DNA of 64,000 nt from Comamonas thiooxydans (GCF_002157685.2 NZ_AP026738.1:1116001-1180000); one strand, 5' to 3'. Positions 8,990 to 18,917 are shown, counted from the first letter of the stretch. A program made the numbers and translations. The notes: generated by a model not told the origin, from the sequence alone.

Positions 8990-9729
8990 CTGATAACCAG
9001 ACCAAGCCCCAGGTTGCCCTGGTCACCGGTGCCACCCGTGGCATTGGTGCCGCCATCGCGCAGGAGCTGGCCTCCAAGGGCTATCAAGTGATTGGCACGG
9101 CCACATCGGATGCCGGTGCTGAAAAGATCAGCCAGGCTCTGTCTGCCTTCGGTGGCCGTGGTGTCACGCTGAACGTGACCGACGGCGCTGCCGTGGATGC
9201 CCTGATCGACTCCATCGTCAAGAATGACGGCGGCCTGCATGTGCTGGTCAACAACGCAGGTATTACCCGCGATACCCTGGCAATGCGCATGAAGGATGAC
9301 GATTGGGATGCCGTCACCGACACCAATCTGAAGGCTGTTTTCCGAGTCAGCCGTGCGGCTATTCGTCCCATGATGAAGCAGCGTTTCGGCCGCATCATCA
9401 GCATCACCAGCGTGGTTGGTGCCTCGGGCAATGCCGGTCAGGCCAACTACGCTGCAGCCAAGGCTGGCGTAGCTGGCATGACCCGTGCTCTGGCCAAGGA
9501 GCTGGGCAGCCGCGGCATCACCGTGAACTGTGTGGCTCCGGGCTTCATCGCCACGGACATGACGGCAGATCTGCCAGAGGCGCAGAAGGCTGCGCTCAAG
9601 GCACAGATCGCCATGGGTGATCTGGGTCAGCCCAGCGACATCGCGCATGCCGTGGCCTATCTGGCCTCTGTCGGCGCTGGCTATGTGACGGGGCAGGAAC
9701 TGCACGTCAACGGCGGCATGTACATGTAA
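8986..9729 (+). CDS. fabG: 3-oxoacyl-ACP reductase
   Basis: This 247-residue short-chain dehydrogenase reduces 3-ketoacyl-ACP with NADPH. The cofactor motif TGATRGIG and the NNAG motif are near residues 16 and 90, the catalytic Ser-Tyr-Lys set lies in ISITSVVG and NYAAAKAG, and the C-terminus GQELHVNGGMYM is the family end. The start codon overlaps the fabD stop. About 160 bases follow before acpP, with two small hairpins and a candidate -10 box. Confidence 0.97.
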   Translation: MTDNQTKPQVALVTGATRGIGAAIAQELASKGYQVIGTATSDAGAEKISQALSAFGGRGVTLNVTDGAAVDALIDSIVKNDGGLHVLVNNAGITRDTLAMRMKDDDWDAVTDTNLKAVFRVSRAAIRPMMKQRFGRIISITSVVGASGNAGQANYAAAKAGVAGMTRALAKELGSRGITVNCVAPGFIATDMTADLPEAQKAALKAQIAMGDLGQPSDIAHAVAYLASVGAGYVTGQELHVNGGMYM

Positions 9730-9849
9730 GAAATTTCGGCAGTTTGCGTGGTGTTTGCCGCACTTGCTGCCAGAAGCTGAACACTTTTGCAAGTTCAGTG
9801 GCCGTTTCCTCGCGACGGCCAGCCGCCAAGGGGCTTCTCCCGAAACGGC

Positions 9850-10128
<279 letters not shown>

Positions 10129-10164
10129 GGTCTTTTTTCAGCGATCAGTTAAAGGTTTGAACGC

Positions 10165-11412
10165 ATGAGCCGTCGTCGCGTTGTCGTGACCGGTCTGGGC
10201 TGCATCTCCCCCGTGGGTAACACGGTGGGCGAAGCCTGGGCCAATCTTTTGGCCGGCCAGTCCGGTATTGACCTCATCACCAAGTTCGATGCGTCGAACT
10301 TCTCCTGCAAGATTGCAGGTGAGGTCAAGGGATTTGATGTGGAGAAATACATGAGCGCCAAAGATGCGCGCTCCATGGATACCTTCATTCATTACGGCAT
10401 CGCGGCTGCGGAGCAAGCCGTTCTGGACGCAGGCCTGCCCACAGGTGAAGCCCTGTCCGAAGACCTGGCCACACGCATTGCCTGCGTGATCGGCTCGGGC
10501 ATTGGCGGCCTGCCGCTGATCGAGAACACTCACGCAGAACTGGCTGCCCGCGGTCCTCGCCGCATCACGCCGTTCTTCGTGCCTGCTTCCATCATCAATA
10601 TGGTGGCAGGGCATGTGTCCATGCGATTTGGCTTCAAGGGGCCGAATCTGTCGATAGTGACAGCCTGCACCACAGGCCTGCACTGCATCGGCGAAGCCGG
10701 ACGCATGATCGAATACGGCGATGCAGACATCGTCGTGGCCGGTGGCACGGAAGCCACTGTTTCGCCTCTGGGTGTGGGCGGCTTTGCTGCCATGCGTGCG
10801 CTGTCAACGCGCAACGACGACCCCAAGGCTGCCTCGCGCCCCTGGGACAAGGACCGTGACGGTTTTGTACTCGGCGAAGGTGCCGGCGTGCTGGTGCTCG
10901 AAGAGTACGAACACGCCAAGGCCCGTGGCGCCAAGATTTACGCGGAGCTGGCAGGCTTTGGCATGAGTGCCGACGCCGGTCACATGACCGCACCCAATAT
11001 GGACGGCCCGCGCCGTGCCATGCTCAACGCTTTGCGCAATGCCGGTGTGAACCAGGATCAGGTCAACTACCTGAACGCGCACGGCACGTCCACGCCGCTG
11101 GGCGATGCGAACGAGTCCAATGCCATCAAGGCGGCCATGGGCGAGTTTGCGAAGAAGAATCTGGTGGTCAGCTCGACCAAGTCCATGACGGGTCACCTGC
11201 TGGGTGGCGCGGGCGGCATCGAGAGCGTTTTCACCGTGATGGCGCTGCACGACCAGAAGATTCCTCCGACCATCAACCTGATCAACCAGGATCCCGAGTG
11301 CGATCTGGACTATTGCGCCAACACGGCGCGTGACGCCAAGCTGGAAGTTGCCGTGAAGAACAACTTCGGTTTCGGTGGCACCAACGGCACGCTGGTCTTC
11401 AAGCGCGTTTAA
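10165..11412 (+). CDS. fabF: Beta-ketoacyl-ACP synthase II
   Basis: This 415-residue elongating condensing enzyme follows acpP by 36 bases. The nucleophile is C168 in [17 protein letters not shown]; the two catalytic histidines are in [11 protein letters not shown] and [13 protein letters not shown]. The C-terminal [14 protein letters not shown] is the family end. Length and N-terminus ([19 protein letters not shown]) match FabF rather than FabB. Confidence 0.97.
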   Translation: MSRRRVVVTGLGCISPVGNTVGEAWANLLAGQSGIDLITKFDASNFSCKIAGEVKGFDVEKYMSAKDARSMDTFIHYGIAAAEQAVLDAGLPTGEALSEDLATRIACVIGSGIGGLPLIENTHAELAARGPRRITPFFVPASIINMVAGHVSMRFGFKGPNLSIVTACTTGLHCIGEAGRMIEYGDADIVVAGGTEATVSPLGVGGFAAMRALSTRNDDPKAASRPWDKDRDGFVLGEGAGVLVLEEYEHAKARGAKIYAELAGFGMSADAGHMTAPNMDGPRRAMLNALRNAGVNQDQVNYLNAHGTSTPLGDANESNAIKAAMGEFAKKNLVVSSTKSMTGHLLGGAGGIESVFTVMALHDQKIPPTINLINQDPECDLDYCANTARDAKLEVAVKNNFGFGGTNGTLVFKRV

Positions 11413-11536
11413 GCCGCTTCGAGCCGTTTCTGCACAAGCCCGCACAGGCCCTGGCCTTGCGGGCTTTGTTCCATGTGCGGCTTGATCGTGCTTTCCCTAG
11501 CTTTGCGGCAGCCGGGTTTTCGCACATGGTCTGCTC

Positions 11537-12019
11537 ATGAGTGCCCGCTACCATGCTCCCGCAGTTGCCTACGCCTTCGAGCGGCCAGTCTGGGCCGCCG
11601 TGGCGCTGCTGCTGATTGGGGCTGGTCTGTTGACGGCCCTGCTGGCCTGGTGCCTGCAGGCCAGGGGGAACGGTCTGCAACTGCTGCTGACCCTGCCGGC
11701 CCTGATGCTGGCTGCGACGCTGCTTTGCGCGCAGTGGCGGAACTGGCCCCAAGGACGTCTGCTCTGGAATGGCGAGCATTGGTTGCTGGAGGCCGAAAAC
11801 CTGCCAACTGCACAGTCATTGCCCGTGCGGTTGGGAGTGGGGTTTGATGGCGGCCACTGGCTTTGGCTCAGCGTTTCCGATGTTCTGGTGCTCAGGGCCA
11901 AGGGCGGCAGGCGCAGGGTGCTATGGATTTTCCTGTCTCAGCGACACAGCCCCGAGCAATGGGGAGACTTGCGGCGTGCGGTATATTCCTCCATCGTGCC
12001 GCTGGCAGAGCAAGGCTAG
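11537..12019 (+). CDS. Small two-helix membrane protein, possibly YgfX/CptA-like
   Basis: This 160-residue protein has two hydrophobic segments at about residues 18-40 and 46-65, then a soluble part. The C-terminal pattern SPEQWGDLRRAVYSS resembles the end of YgfX (CptA) proteins, small inner-membrane proteins that in E. coli sit next to sdhE and have been described as toxins acting on the cytoskeleton. That match is by eye and no sdhE is nearby, so the function is uncertain. It lies between fabF and rpoE, and its stop is 38 bases before the sigma factor, so it may belong to the rpoE transcript. Confidence 0.72.
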   Translation: MSARYHAPAVAYAFERPVWAAVALLLIGAGLLTALLAWCLQARGNGLQLLLTLPALMLAATLLCAQWRNWPQGRLLWNGEHWLLEAENLPTAQSLPVRLGVGFDGGHWLWLSVSDVLVLRAKGGRRRVLWIFLSQRHSPEQWGDLRRAVYSSIVPLAEQG

Positions 12020-12057
12020 GCCTTCGCCGGTTATGGCAGCACGCCGCTTGGCCTTTC

Positions 12058-12687
12058 ATGACACCACCCGATTTTCCCACTCCCTCTGCCGACAGCGATC
12101 TGGCTCTGGTCGAACGAGCCAATGCTGGCGACACACGGGCTTTTGAGCTGCTGGTCATCAAATACCAGCGTCGCATCGAACGTCTGGTGGGCCGCATGGT
12201 GCGCGATGTCGATCTGGTGCCTGACATCACGCAGGAAACCTTCATCCGCGCCTACAAGGCCTTGCACCAGTTCCGCGGCGAGGCCCAGTTCTACACCTGG
12301 CTGTACCGCATTGCCGTCAATACGGCCAAGAAGGCCTTGATGGAAATGCATCGCTCGCCGGTGATGACGGAGAGCGCGTTACACACTGGGGATGATGAGG
12401 ATGAAACTTCTGTTCACAGACAGGAACTAACGACTCAGGAAACCCCGGAAACAGTGTTGGCGGCGCGTGAAATTGCCGAAGCCGTCAATGCCGCCATGGA
12501 GGCTTTGCCCGAGGATTTGCGCCAGGCGGTCACGCTGCGCGAAATCGAGGGGCTCAGCTATGAGGAAATCGCGCAGGCGATGGACTGTCCCATAGGTACG
12601 GTGCGCTCGCGCATCTTTCGGGCACGCGAGGCGATTTCGGCCAGGGTCAAGCCCTTGCTGGAGCGCCAGGGTGGAAAGCGTTGGTAG
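12058..12687 (+). CDS. rpoE: RNA polymerase sigma factor RpoE (sigma-E, ECF family)
   Basis: This 209-residue ECF sigma factor directs transcription of envelope stress genes. Region 2 is seen in ERLVGRMVRDVDLVPDITQETF and region 4 in LPEDLRQAVTLREIEGLSYEEIAQAMDCPIGTVRSR (only parts quoted here). The ATG at 12058 gives the normal ECF length; the longer in-frame reading upstream overlaps the preceding gene and has no family match. The anti-sigma gene follows after 27 bases. Between regions 2 and 4 there is an acidic linker (GDDEDETSVHRQE) as in the RpoE subgroup. Confidence 0.95.
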   Translation: MTPPDFPTPSADSDLALVERANAGDTRAFELLVIKYQRRIERLVGRMVRDVDLVPDITQETFIRAYKALHQFRGEAQFYTWLYRIAVNTAKKALMEMHRSPVMTESALHTGDDEDETSVHRQELTTQETPETVLAAREIAEAVNAAMEALPEDLRQAVTLREIEGLSYEEIAQAMDCPIGTVRSRIFRAREAISARVKPLLERQGGKRW

Positions 12688-12714
12688 TACAGGCAAGACG
12701 AGCAGGTGAACTTC

Positions 12715-13503
12715 ATGAATGACGATCTGATCAAGCAGGAACAGTTGTCGGCACTGGTGGATGGCGAGGCTTCCTCGTTCCAGATGCAGGCCGTGCTCTC
12801 CTATGCGGAAAGCGACGAAGGCCAGCAGTCCTGGGCCATGTACCACCTGATTGGCGATGTGCTGCGTTCTCCCGAGTTGGCACATCACAGTCAGCACGAT
12901 ATTTTGAGCGGTGTGCGCGCGCATATGGAGCGCGAGCCGATCCGCGGCATTCATCTGCCCGGTGTGACCGCGGATGCGGCCAGTTCACTGAGTGTGGGCG
13001 GTCTGGAGCAGATCACAGCTGCCGAGGAGCGTGGGCAGGCGCTGGGCAATGGCGCAACCCTGGTCAGCCTGCCTGCCCGCCAGGCAGCCAATGCATCGGT
13101 CTTCCGCTGGAAGATGGCAGCCGGCTTTGCCTCGGTTGCTGCCGTGGCCGCCGTTGGTTGGGGGGTCATGATTGCGGGCTCGGGGGGACTGTACGGTCGC
13201 CAGGGGGGGGTGCAGCTCGCTGCTCTCAGCCCGAATGTCGTAGTGGCCGCTGCGCCCGCCGCATCGCTGGGCTTGAGTCAGCCCGGTTCGGGTGGTGAAG
13301 AGACCGCCATGCCCTTGGGTTCGGAAGCCCAGTCCTCCACCGTGGTGGCCGTTGCTGGTCCCAACGGCCAGACCGTGATGCTGCGTGATCCGCGTCTGGA
13401 CGAACTGCTGGCTTCTCACCCTCAGCAAAGCAGCGCGCCCAATCTGCAGATGCCTGCCAGCTTTTTGCGCAATGCAAGCTTTGCCACGGCGACCCGCCAT
13501 TGA
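12715..13503 (+). CDS. rseA: Anti-sigma-E factor RseA
   Basis: This 262-residue protein fits the RseA pattern. The N-terminal KQEQLSALVDGEASSFQMQ and the WAMYHLIGDVLRS stretch are the sigma-binding domain, a transmembrane segment lies at about residues 125-150 (MAAGFASVAAVAAVGWGVMI), and a low-complexity Ala/Ser-rich periplasmic part follows. It would hold RpoE at the membrane until it is cut by proteases. The ATG at 12715 has GAGCAGG at good spacing; a GTG at 12706 is an alternative. No rseB gene follows; the next gene is the protease mucD after 259 bases. Confidence 0.9.
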   Translation: MNDDLIKQEQLSALVDGEASSFQMQAVLSYAESDEGQQSWAMYHLIGDVLRSPELAHHSQHDILSGVRAHMEREPIRGIHLPGVTADAASSLSVGGLEQITAAEERGQALGNGATLVSLPARQAANASVFRWKMAAGFASVAAVAAVGWGVMIAGSGGLYGRQGGVQLAALSPNVVVAAAPAASLGLSQPGSGGEETAMPLGSEAQSSTVVAVAGPNGQTVMLRDPRLDELLASHPQQSSAPNLQMPASFLRNASFATATRH

Positions 13504-13596
13504 TGTTTCGGGGTATGGCAGTCCTCAGTCGGGATTCATGGTTTTCAGGCCTTGAGTCTTGTGCAGACTACGCAAGCTGCTATTGATTTCAATACA

Positions 13597-13630
13597 GTTG
13601 ACCGCAGATGCTGTCTCATCTGCGGTCAAC
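13597..13630. other. Perfect 14-bp stem-loop between rseA and mucD
   Basis: GTTGACCGCAGATG (13597-13610) and CATCTGCGGTCAAC (13617-13630) pair perfectly around a 6-base loop. Outer bases ATTGA and TCAAT can extend it with a bulge. No T-run follows, so a simple terminator is unlikely. It may slow transcription, stabilise the upstream mRNA or bind a protein. Confidence 0.55.
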
Positions 13631-13762
13631 TCAATGGGGCAGGGCACTTTCGGCCGATGCCGGCTTTTGCCAGAATGAACGCTCGATGCTCCCTCCCGCC
13701 TCTCCCATGCGTCTGATTTCACGACCGCTTGTGTCAGACGATTCGAACAAGGAATAGAAACG

Positions 13763-15271
13763 ATGCGCACACCCGCCCGGATGACGCTCAAGTCCCGTGT
13801 TTCGGCTACAGCCCTGGCCAGCGCCATGGCGGTCGCGGCCCTGGCCGCAGGAGCCATGCTGCCGGTCACCGCCGCTCATGCCCAAAGTGCAGCAACGGCG
13901 CGCGGCCTGCCGGACTTCACGGATCTGGTCGATCAGGTCGGCCCTTCGGTGGTCAACATCCGTACGCTGGAGAAGGTCTCCAACAACAGCGCCGAAGCTC
14001 TGGGCATGGATGAAGACATGCTGGAGTTCTTCCGCCGCTTCGGCCTGCCCGTGCCCAATGTGCCGCGTCAGCGCACGCCCAAGGGCGGTCAGTCCGAGGA
14101 AGAGCAGCCGCGTGGCGTGGGTTCGGGCTTCGTCCTCACCGCCGATGGCTATGTGATGACCAATGCCCATGTGGTCGATGGCGCCGACGAGGTCATCGTC
14201 ACGCTGACCGACAAACGCGAGTTCAAGGCAAAAATAGTCGGTGCGGACAAGCGCACCGATGTGGCCGTGGTCAAGATCGATGCCAAAGGCCTTCCCGCAG
14301 TCAAGATAGGCGATGTGAGCAAGCTGCGCGTGGGCGAGTGGGTCATGGCGATTGGCTCGCCCTTCGGACTCGAAAACTCGGTGACGGCCGGCATTGTCTC
14401 GGCCAAGCAGCGCGATACCGGCGACTATCTGCCCTTCATCCAGACCGATGTGGCCATCAACCCCGGCAACTCGGGTGGCCCGCTGATCAATATGCGTGGC
14501 GAGGTGGTGGGGATCAACAGCCAGATCTACTCGCGCTCGGGCGGCTTCATGGGCATCAGCTTTGCAATTCCCGTGGATGAAGCGATCCGTGTCAGCGATC
14601 AGTTGCGTGCCACCGGCAAGGTCACGCGCGGCCGTATCGGCGTGCAGATCGGCCCCGTGACCAAGGATGTGGCCGAGTCCATCGGCCTTGGCAAGCCCGA
14701 GGGCGCACTGGTGTCGGCTGTCGAGCCGGACTCTCCTGCGGCCAAGGCCGGTGTGGAGCCGGGCGACGTTATCACCAAGTTCGATGGCAAGGCCATCGAG
14801 AAGGTCTCCGATCTGCCGCGTCTCGTGGGCAATACCAAGCCCGGCACCAAGAGCACCATCACCGTGCTGCGCCGCGGCAAGCTCAAGGAGCTGAGCATGG
14901 TGATTGCCGAAGTGCCTTCCGACGAATCTGCCAAGGCCAAGGCCAAGGCCGGCAGCGGTGGGACAGGCAAGACTTCTCCCGCCGGCACGCTGGAGAACAA
15001 GGCTCTGGGCCTGACGCTGAGCGAGCTGACGGCTGCGCAGAAGAAGGAGCTGGCCATCAAGGGCGGCGTGCGCGTGTCGGCTGCGGTGGATGCTGCGGCC
15101 CGTGCCGGCCTGCGTGAAGGCGACGTGATTCTGCAATTGGCGAATGTGGAAGTCTCCGATCTTAAGAGCTTCGAGGCCGCATGGGCCAAGGCCGACAAGT
15201 CCAAGCCCGTCAATGTACTGGTGCGCCGTGGTGACTGGGCGCAGTATGTGCTGATTCGCCCTGCCAAATAA
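13763..15271 (+). CDS. mucD: Periplasmic serine protease, DegP/MucD (Do) family
   Basis: This 502-residue HtrA protease cuts misfolded envelope proteins and damps the sigma-E response. A signal peptide ends near residue 40 (VTAAHAQSA). The catalytic triad is H136 (TNAHVVDGAD), D166 (RTDVAVVKID) and S237 (NPGNSGGPLIN). Two PDZ domains follow, at about residues 280-370 and 410-500. Its place after rpoE-rseA is the MucD position. The second PDZ is joined by a Lys/Ala/Gly-rich linker. Confidence 0.95.
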   Translation: MRTPARMTLKSRVSATALASAMAVAALAAGAMLPVTAAHAQSAATARGLPDFTDLVDQVGPSVVNIRTLEKVSNNSAEALGMDEDMLEFFRRFGLPVPNVPRQRTPKGGQSEEEQPRGVGSGFVLTADGYVMTNAHVVDGADEVIVTLTDKREFKAKIVGADKRTDVAVVKIDAKGLPAVKIGDVSKLRVGEWVMAIGSPFGLENSVTAGIVSAKQRDTGDYLPFIQTDVAINPGNSGGPLINMRGEVVGINSQIYSRSGGFMGISFAIPVDEAIRVSDQLRATGKVTRGRIGVQIGPVTKDVAESIGLGKPEGALVSAVEPDSPAAKAGVEPGDVITKFDGKAIEKVSDLPRLVGNTKPGTKSTITVLRRGKLKELSMVIAEVPSDESAKAKAKAGSGGTGKTSPAGTLENKALGLTLSELTAAQKKELAIKGGVRVSAAVDAAARAGLREGDVILQLANVEVSDLKSFEAAWAKADKSKPVNVLVRRGDWAQYVLIRPAK

Positions 15272-15282
15272 CTGTGGTGAAA

Positions 15283-15339
15283 AGCCTGCATGGGCTTGTT
15301 GCCATTTCGTGATCTGAAATGACAACAAGCCCTCAGGCT
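15283..15339. other. Long hairpin at the 3' end of mucD
   Basis: Bases 15292-15308 pair with 15316-15332 in a 17-bp stem with one mismatch and a 7-base loop, and AGCCTG/CAGGCT pair outside. There is no T-run, so it is a likely mRNA 3' end stabiliser or a weak terminator. Confidence 0.5.
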
Positions 15340-15550
15340 GTCAGTGCCCCTATGCCATTGGGTAGAATCCCACGCAAATGCATGGTGGTTGGACGCAAAA
15401 AATCACGCTGACAGGCGGTTTTCAAGCGGTGCAAAAGCCTTTGCAATCTCCGGCTGCTGATGGCTAAACGGTGTTTTCTGGTTTGTGGATAATCTGTTGA
15501 TAAATGAATTCGAAGATCACAAACCGAAACTTGTCAAGCCTTGCTGGGTC

Positions 15551-15578
15551 TTGGCTTGCGGCCAGTTTTGCCTACAAT
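15551..15578 (+). promoter_or_regulatory. Candidate sigma-70 promoter upstream of lepA
   Basis: TTGGCT (15551-15556), a 16-base spacer and TACAAT (15573-15578) form a fair promoter. Transcription would start near 15585, directly before a short structured RNA that ends in a terminator-like hairpin. Confidence 0.5.
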
Positions 15579-15584
15579 AAAGTC

Positions 15585-15650
15585 CCAACTATCGCAGTTG
15601 CCAGAGATTGTTGGTTAAGGGCGCGCCGCTTGAGGGACGCGCCCTTTTTT
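15585..15650 (+). ncRNA. Candidate small RNA or attenuator leader of lepA
   Basis: Starting just after the promoter at 15551-15578, about 65 bases contain a small hairpin (CAACT/AGTTG, 15586-15600) and then a GC-rich stem AAGGGCGCG/CGCGCCCTT (15617-15625 with 15638-15646) followed by a T-run. A promoter, a compact fold and an intrinsic terminator within 100 bases is the layout of a bacterial small RNA or a transcription attenuator. I do not recognise it as a known family. The lepA start lies 50 bases beyond the terminator. Confidence 0.42.
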
Positions 15651-15700
15651 CTTGCTGCTGCAAGCCACTTTTTTCAATTCCAAAGCTGTCTTTCTCGTTG

Positions 15701-17509
15701 ATGAATCACATCCGTAATTTCTCCATCATTGCGCACATTGACCATGGCAAGTCCACTCTGGCGGACCGCCTGATCCAGCGCTGCGGAGGCCTTGCCGACC
15801 GCGATATGGAAGCCCAGGTGCTGGACTCGATGGACATCGAGAAAGAGCGCGGCATCACCATCAAGGCCCAGACCGCGGCCCTGCAATACAAGGCCAAGGA
15901 CGGCCAGGTCTACAACCTGAACCTGATCGACACCCCCGGTCACGTGGACTTCTCCTACGAAGTCTCGCGCTCGCTGTCGGCCTGCGAAGGCGGTCTGCTG
16001 GTGGTCGATGCCTCCCAGGGCGTGGAAGCCCAGACCGTGGCCAACTGCTACACCGCGCTTGATCTGGGCGTGGAGGTATTCGCCGTCCTCAACAAGATGG
16101 ACCTGCCCCAGGCCGATCCCGAGAACGCCAAGGCCGAGATCGAGGACGTGATCGGTATCGATGCCAGCGATGCCATTCCCTGCTCGGCCAAGACCGGCAT
16201 GGGCATCGACGAGATCCTGGAAGCTATCGTGGCCAAGGTGCCGGCTCCCAAGGGCAATCCCGATGGCCCTCTGCGTGCCATGATCGTGGACAGCTGGTTC
16301 GACCCCTATGTGGGCGTCGTGATGCTGGTGCGCGTGGTCGATGGTGAGCTCAAGAAGAATGAGCGCTTCAAGATGATGGCCAGCGGAGCTGCCTACGAAG
16401 CCAATAACATCGGCGTGTTCACCCCGGCCAACCAGCCACGCGACATGCTCAGGGCCGGCGAGGTGGGTTACATCATTGCCGGCATCAAGGAGCTGAAGGC
16501 AGCCAAGGTCGGCGACACCATCACGCTGGAAAAAAAGCTGCCCAACAACCTGGGTCCTGCCGACAAGCCTCTGCCGGGCTTCAAGGAAGTCAAGCCCCAG
16601 GTTTTCGCGGGCCTGTACCCCACCGAAGCCTCTGAATACGACCAGTTGCGTGATGCGCTGGAAAAGCTGCAGCTCAACGATGCGGCGCTGCAGTTCGAGC
16701 CCGAAGTCTCGCAGGCTCTGGGCTTTGGCTTCCGCTGCGGCTTCCTGGGCCTGTTGCACATGGAAATCGTGCAGGAGCGACTGGAGCGTGAGTTCGACCA
16801 GGATCTGATCACCACGGCACCCAGCGTGGTCTACCAGGTGATCAAGGGCGACGGCGAGCTGATCGACGTGGAGAACCCCTCCAAGATGCCCGATATCGGC
16901 CGCATCCAGGAAATCCGCGAGCCCATCGTGACCGTGCATCTCTATATGCCGCAAGACTATGTGGGTCCGGTGATGACGCTGGCCAACCAGAAGCGTGGCG
17001 TGCAGATGAATATGCAATACCACGGCCGTCAGGTCATGCTGACCTACGAGATGCCGCTGGGCGAAATCGTGCTGGACTTCTTCGACAAGCTCAAGAGCGT
17101 CTCGCGCGGCTACGCCTCCATGGACTATGAGTTCAAGGAATATCGCGCCTCCGACGTGGTGAAGGTCGATATCTTGCTCAACGGCGAGAAGGTCGACGCC
17201 CTGTCCATCATCGTGCACCGTTCGCAGTCCGTGTATCGCGGCCGTGCCGTGGTGGCCAAGATGCGCGAGATCATCAGCCGCCAGATGTTCGACGTGGCCA
17301 TTCAGGCCGCCATCGGCGCCAACATCATTGCGCGCGAGACCGTCAAGGCCATGCGCAAGAACGTGCTGGCCAAGTGCTACGGCGGCGACATCACGCGCAA
17401 GCGCAAGCTGCTCGAAAAGCAGAAGGCCGGCAAGAAGCGTATGAAGCAGATCGGTTCGGTGGAAGTGCCACAGGAAGCCTTCCTGGCCATTCTGCAAGTG
17501 GAGGATTGA
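15701..17509 (+). CDS. lepA: Elongation factor 4 (LepA), ribosome back-translocase GTPase
   Basis: This 602-residue GTPase acts on stalled ribosomes. The G1 motif [22 protein letters not shown] and NKMD are visible in the first 140 residues, and the C-terminal domain [20 protein letters not shown] is diagnostic for LepA. The ATG at 15701 is chosen because [19 protein letters not shown] is the family start. There is no clear ribosome site before it, so translation may depend on the structured leader. Its stop overlaps the first base of lepB. Confidence 0.97.
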   Translation: MNHIRNFSIIAHIDHGKSTLADRLIQRCGGLADRDMEAQVLDSMDIEKERGITIKAQTAALQYKAKDGQVYNLNLIDTPGHVDFSYEVSRSLSACEGGLLVVDASQGVEAQTVANCYTALDLGVEVFAVLNKMDLPQADPENAKAEIEDVIGIDASDAIPCSAKTGMGIDEILEAIVAKVPAPKGNPDGPLRAMIVDSWFDPYVGVVMLVRVVDGELKKNERFKMMASGAAYEANNIGVFTPANQPRDMLRAGEVGYIIAGIKELKAAKVGDTITLEKKLPNNLGPADKPLPGFKEVKPQVFAGLYPTEASEYDQLRDALEKLQLNDAALQFEPEVSQALGFGFRCGFLGLLHMEIVQERLEREFDQDLITTAPSVVYQVIKGDGELIDVENPSKMPDIGRIQEIREPIVTVHLYMPQDYVGPVMTLANQKRGVQMNMQYHGRQVMLTYEMPLGEIVLDFFDKLKSVSRGYASMDYEFKEYRASDVVKVDILLNGEKVDALSIIVHRSQSVYRGRAVVAKMREIISRQMFDVAIQAAIGANIIARETVKAMRKNVLAKCYGGDITRKRKLLEKQKAGKKRMKQIGSVEVPQEAFLAILQVED

Positions 17510-18486
17510 TGCAAGTCATGCAGTGGATCACGGCCGCCATCCTGGCGGCCTTTGTAGGCTATATCGCGGCCTGGTACACCGGCTCCATCGAAGGCAACTT
17601 CGCACTGCTGCTGTTTCTGGCAACCATGGTGACCGGGGTGTACTGGCTGGCCGAGCGCTTTTACTTCTGGCCTCGACGCCGCGCGGCTGCGGCTGCGCTG
17701 GAGCAGGCCGCAGTCGAGCGCCGCGCCGAGCTGGACCGCATGGGCATTGCCAAGACCGACATCGAAGTCTCCGAAGACGCCAAAGGTCGCATCCTCATGC
17801 AACCCTGGTGGCTGGATTGGACCGCCGGTCTGTTCCCGGTGATCGCCATCGTCTTCGTGCTGCGCTCCTTTCTGTTCGAGCCGTTCAAGATTCCCTCGGG
17901 CTCCATGATTCCGACGCTGATGGTGGGCGACCTGATCCTGGTCAACAAGTTCACCTACGGCATCCGCCTGCCCGTGATCAACAAGAAGATCACCGAAGGC
18001 AACAAGCCCCAGCGCGGCGATGTGATGGTGTTCCGCTACCCGCCCCAGCCCACGCTGGACTACATCAAGCGTGTGGTGGGCGTGCCCGGCGATGAGGTGG
18101 CCTATCTCAACAAGCGCCTGAGCATCAACGGCAAGGAGCTGCCCACCCGCGAGCTGCCGGACTTTCTGGACCGTGACGTGATGCGTTACTTCAAGCAGTT
18201 CGAGGAAACGCTGGGCGAGCAGCCGCACCGCGCCATCGTCAACAGCGATGTGCCGGCCTTCATCCAGGGAGCGAGCAATTTCGACTTCAAGGAAAACTGC
18301 CGCTACAGCGTTGAGGGCGTGACCTGCAAGGTGCCCGAGGGCCATTACTTCATGATGGGCGACAACCGCGACAACTCGCTGGACTCGCGCTACTGGGGTT
18401 TTGTGCCCGACCAGAACATCGTGGGCAAGGCCTTTTTTGTCTGGATGAACTTTGGTGACCTGAGCCGTATCGGCCGTTTCCACTGA
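17509..18486 (+). CDS. lepB: Signal peptidase I
   Basis: This 325-residue inner-membrane enzyme removes signal peptides from exported proteins. Two or three transmembrane segments lie at about residues 4-23, 31-48 and 105-122. The Ser-Lys dyad is S132 in IPSGSMIPTL and K187 in DYIKRVVGVPGDEV; GDNRDNSLDSRYWGFV is the third signature. The start ATG shares a base with the lepA stop (TGATG). Pairing of lepA and lepB is widespread in bacteria. Confidence 0.96.
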   Translation: MQVMQWITAAILAAFVGYIAAWYTGSIEGNFALLLFLATMVTGVYWLAERFYFWPRRRAAAAALEQAAVERRAELDRMGIAKTDIEVSEDAKGRILMQPWWLDWTAGLFPVIAIVFVLRSFLFEPFKIPSGSMIPTLMVGDLILVNKFTYGIRLPVINKKITEGNKPQRGDVMVFRYPPQPTLDYIKRVVGVPGDEVAYLNKRLSINGKELPTRELPDFLDRDVMRYFKQFEETLGEQPHRAIVNSDVPAFIQGASNFDFKENCRYSVEGVTCKVPEGHYFMMGDNRDNSLDSRYWGFVPDQNIVGKAFFVWMNFGDLSRIGRFH

Positions 18487-18557
18487 GCACCAGCAATCGT
18501 TTCGTCATTTTCTGGGATACACGGGCAGAAACATGCCCGGCTTGAGAGGGGAAAAGC

Positions 18558-18908
18558 ATGAAAAATCTGGCATTGCGCTCCAGGCAGCGTGGTCTGTCCT
18601 TCATCGGTCTGGTGTTTCTCGTGGCCATCATCGTGGCAGTTGCCGCAATTGGCGCACAATCGGTGCCCGTCTTCCTGGAGTACCAGGCCATCACCAAGGC
18701 GGCCAACAAGGCCGCCGCTGAAGGCAGTACCGTTGCCGAAGTCAAGGCCAGCTTCGATCGTTCGGCCTCCATTGATGATTTCAAGTCCGTCTCCGGCAAC
18801 GATCTGAACGTGACCAAGGTCAACGACAAGATCGTCGTGGGCTTCGAGTATTCCCGTGAGATTCATCTGGCAGGCTCTGCCTACCTTGTTTACCGTTTCA
18901 AGAAATAG
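18558..18908 (+). CDS. DUF4845 family membrane-anchored protein
   Basis: This 116-residue protein begins with a pilin-like pattern: basic residues, then RGLSFIGLVFLVAIIVAVAAIGAQ as one transmembrane helix, then a small soluble domain. It fits the DUF4845 family, which is regularly found between lepB and rnc in beta- and gammaproteobacteria. The function is not established; the pseudopilin-like N-terminus is suggestive but lacks the usual G-FTLIE site. The gene ends 9 bases before rnc. Confidence 0.85.
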   Translation: MKNLALRSRQRGLSFIGLVFLVAIIVAVAAIGAQSVPVFLEYQAITKAANKAAAEGSTVAEVKASFDRSASIDDFKSVSGNDLNVTKVNDKIVVGFEYSREIHLAGSAYLVYRFKK

Positions 18909-18917
18909 ACCTTTCAG

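Noticed and set aside
13525..13869. A 114-codon frame on - between rseA and mucD
   Set aside because: It overlaps the mucD signal peptide and the hairpin, lacks a ribosome site and has no recognisable content.
15674..17497. A 607-codon open frame on - opposite lepA
   Set aside because: It mirrors lepA codon by codon, has no recognisable domain and no ribosome site. It is a composition artefact.
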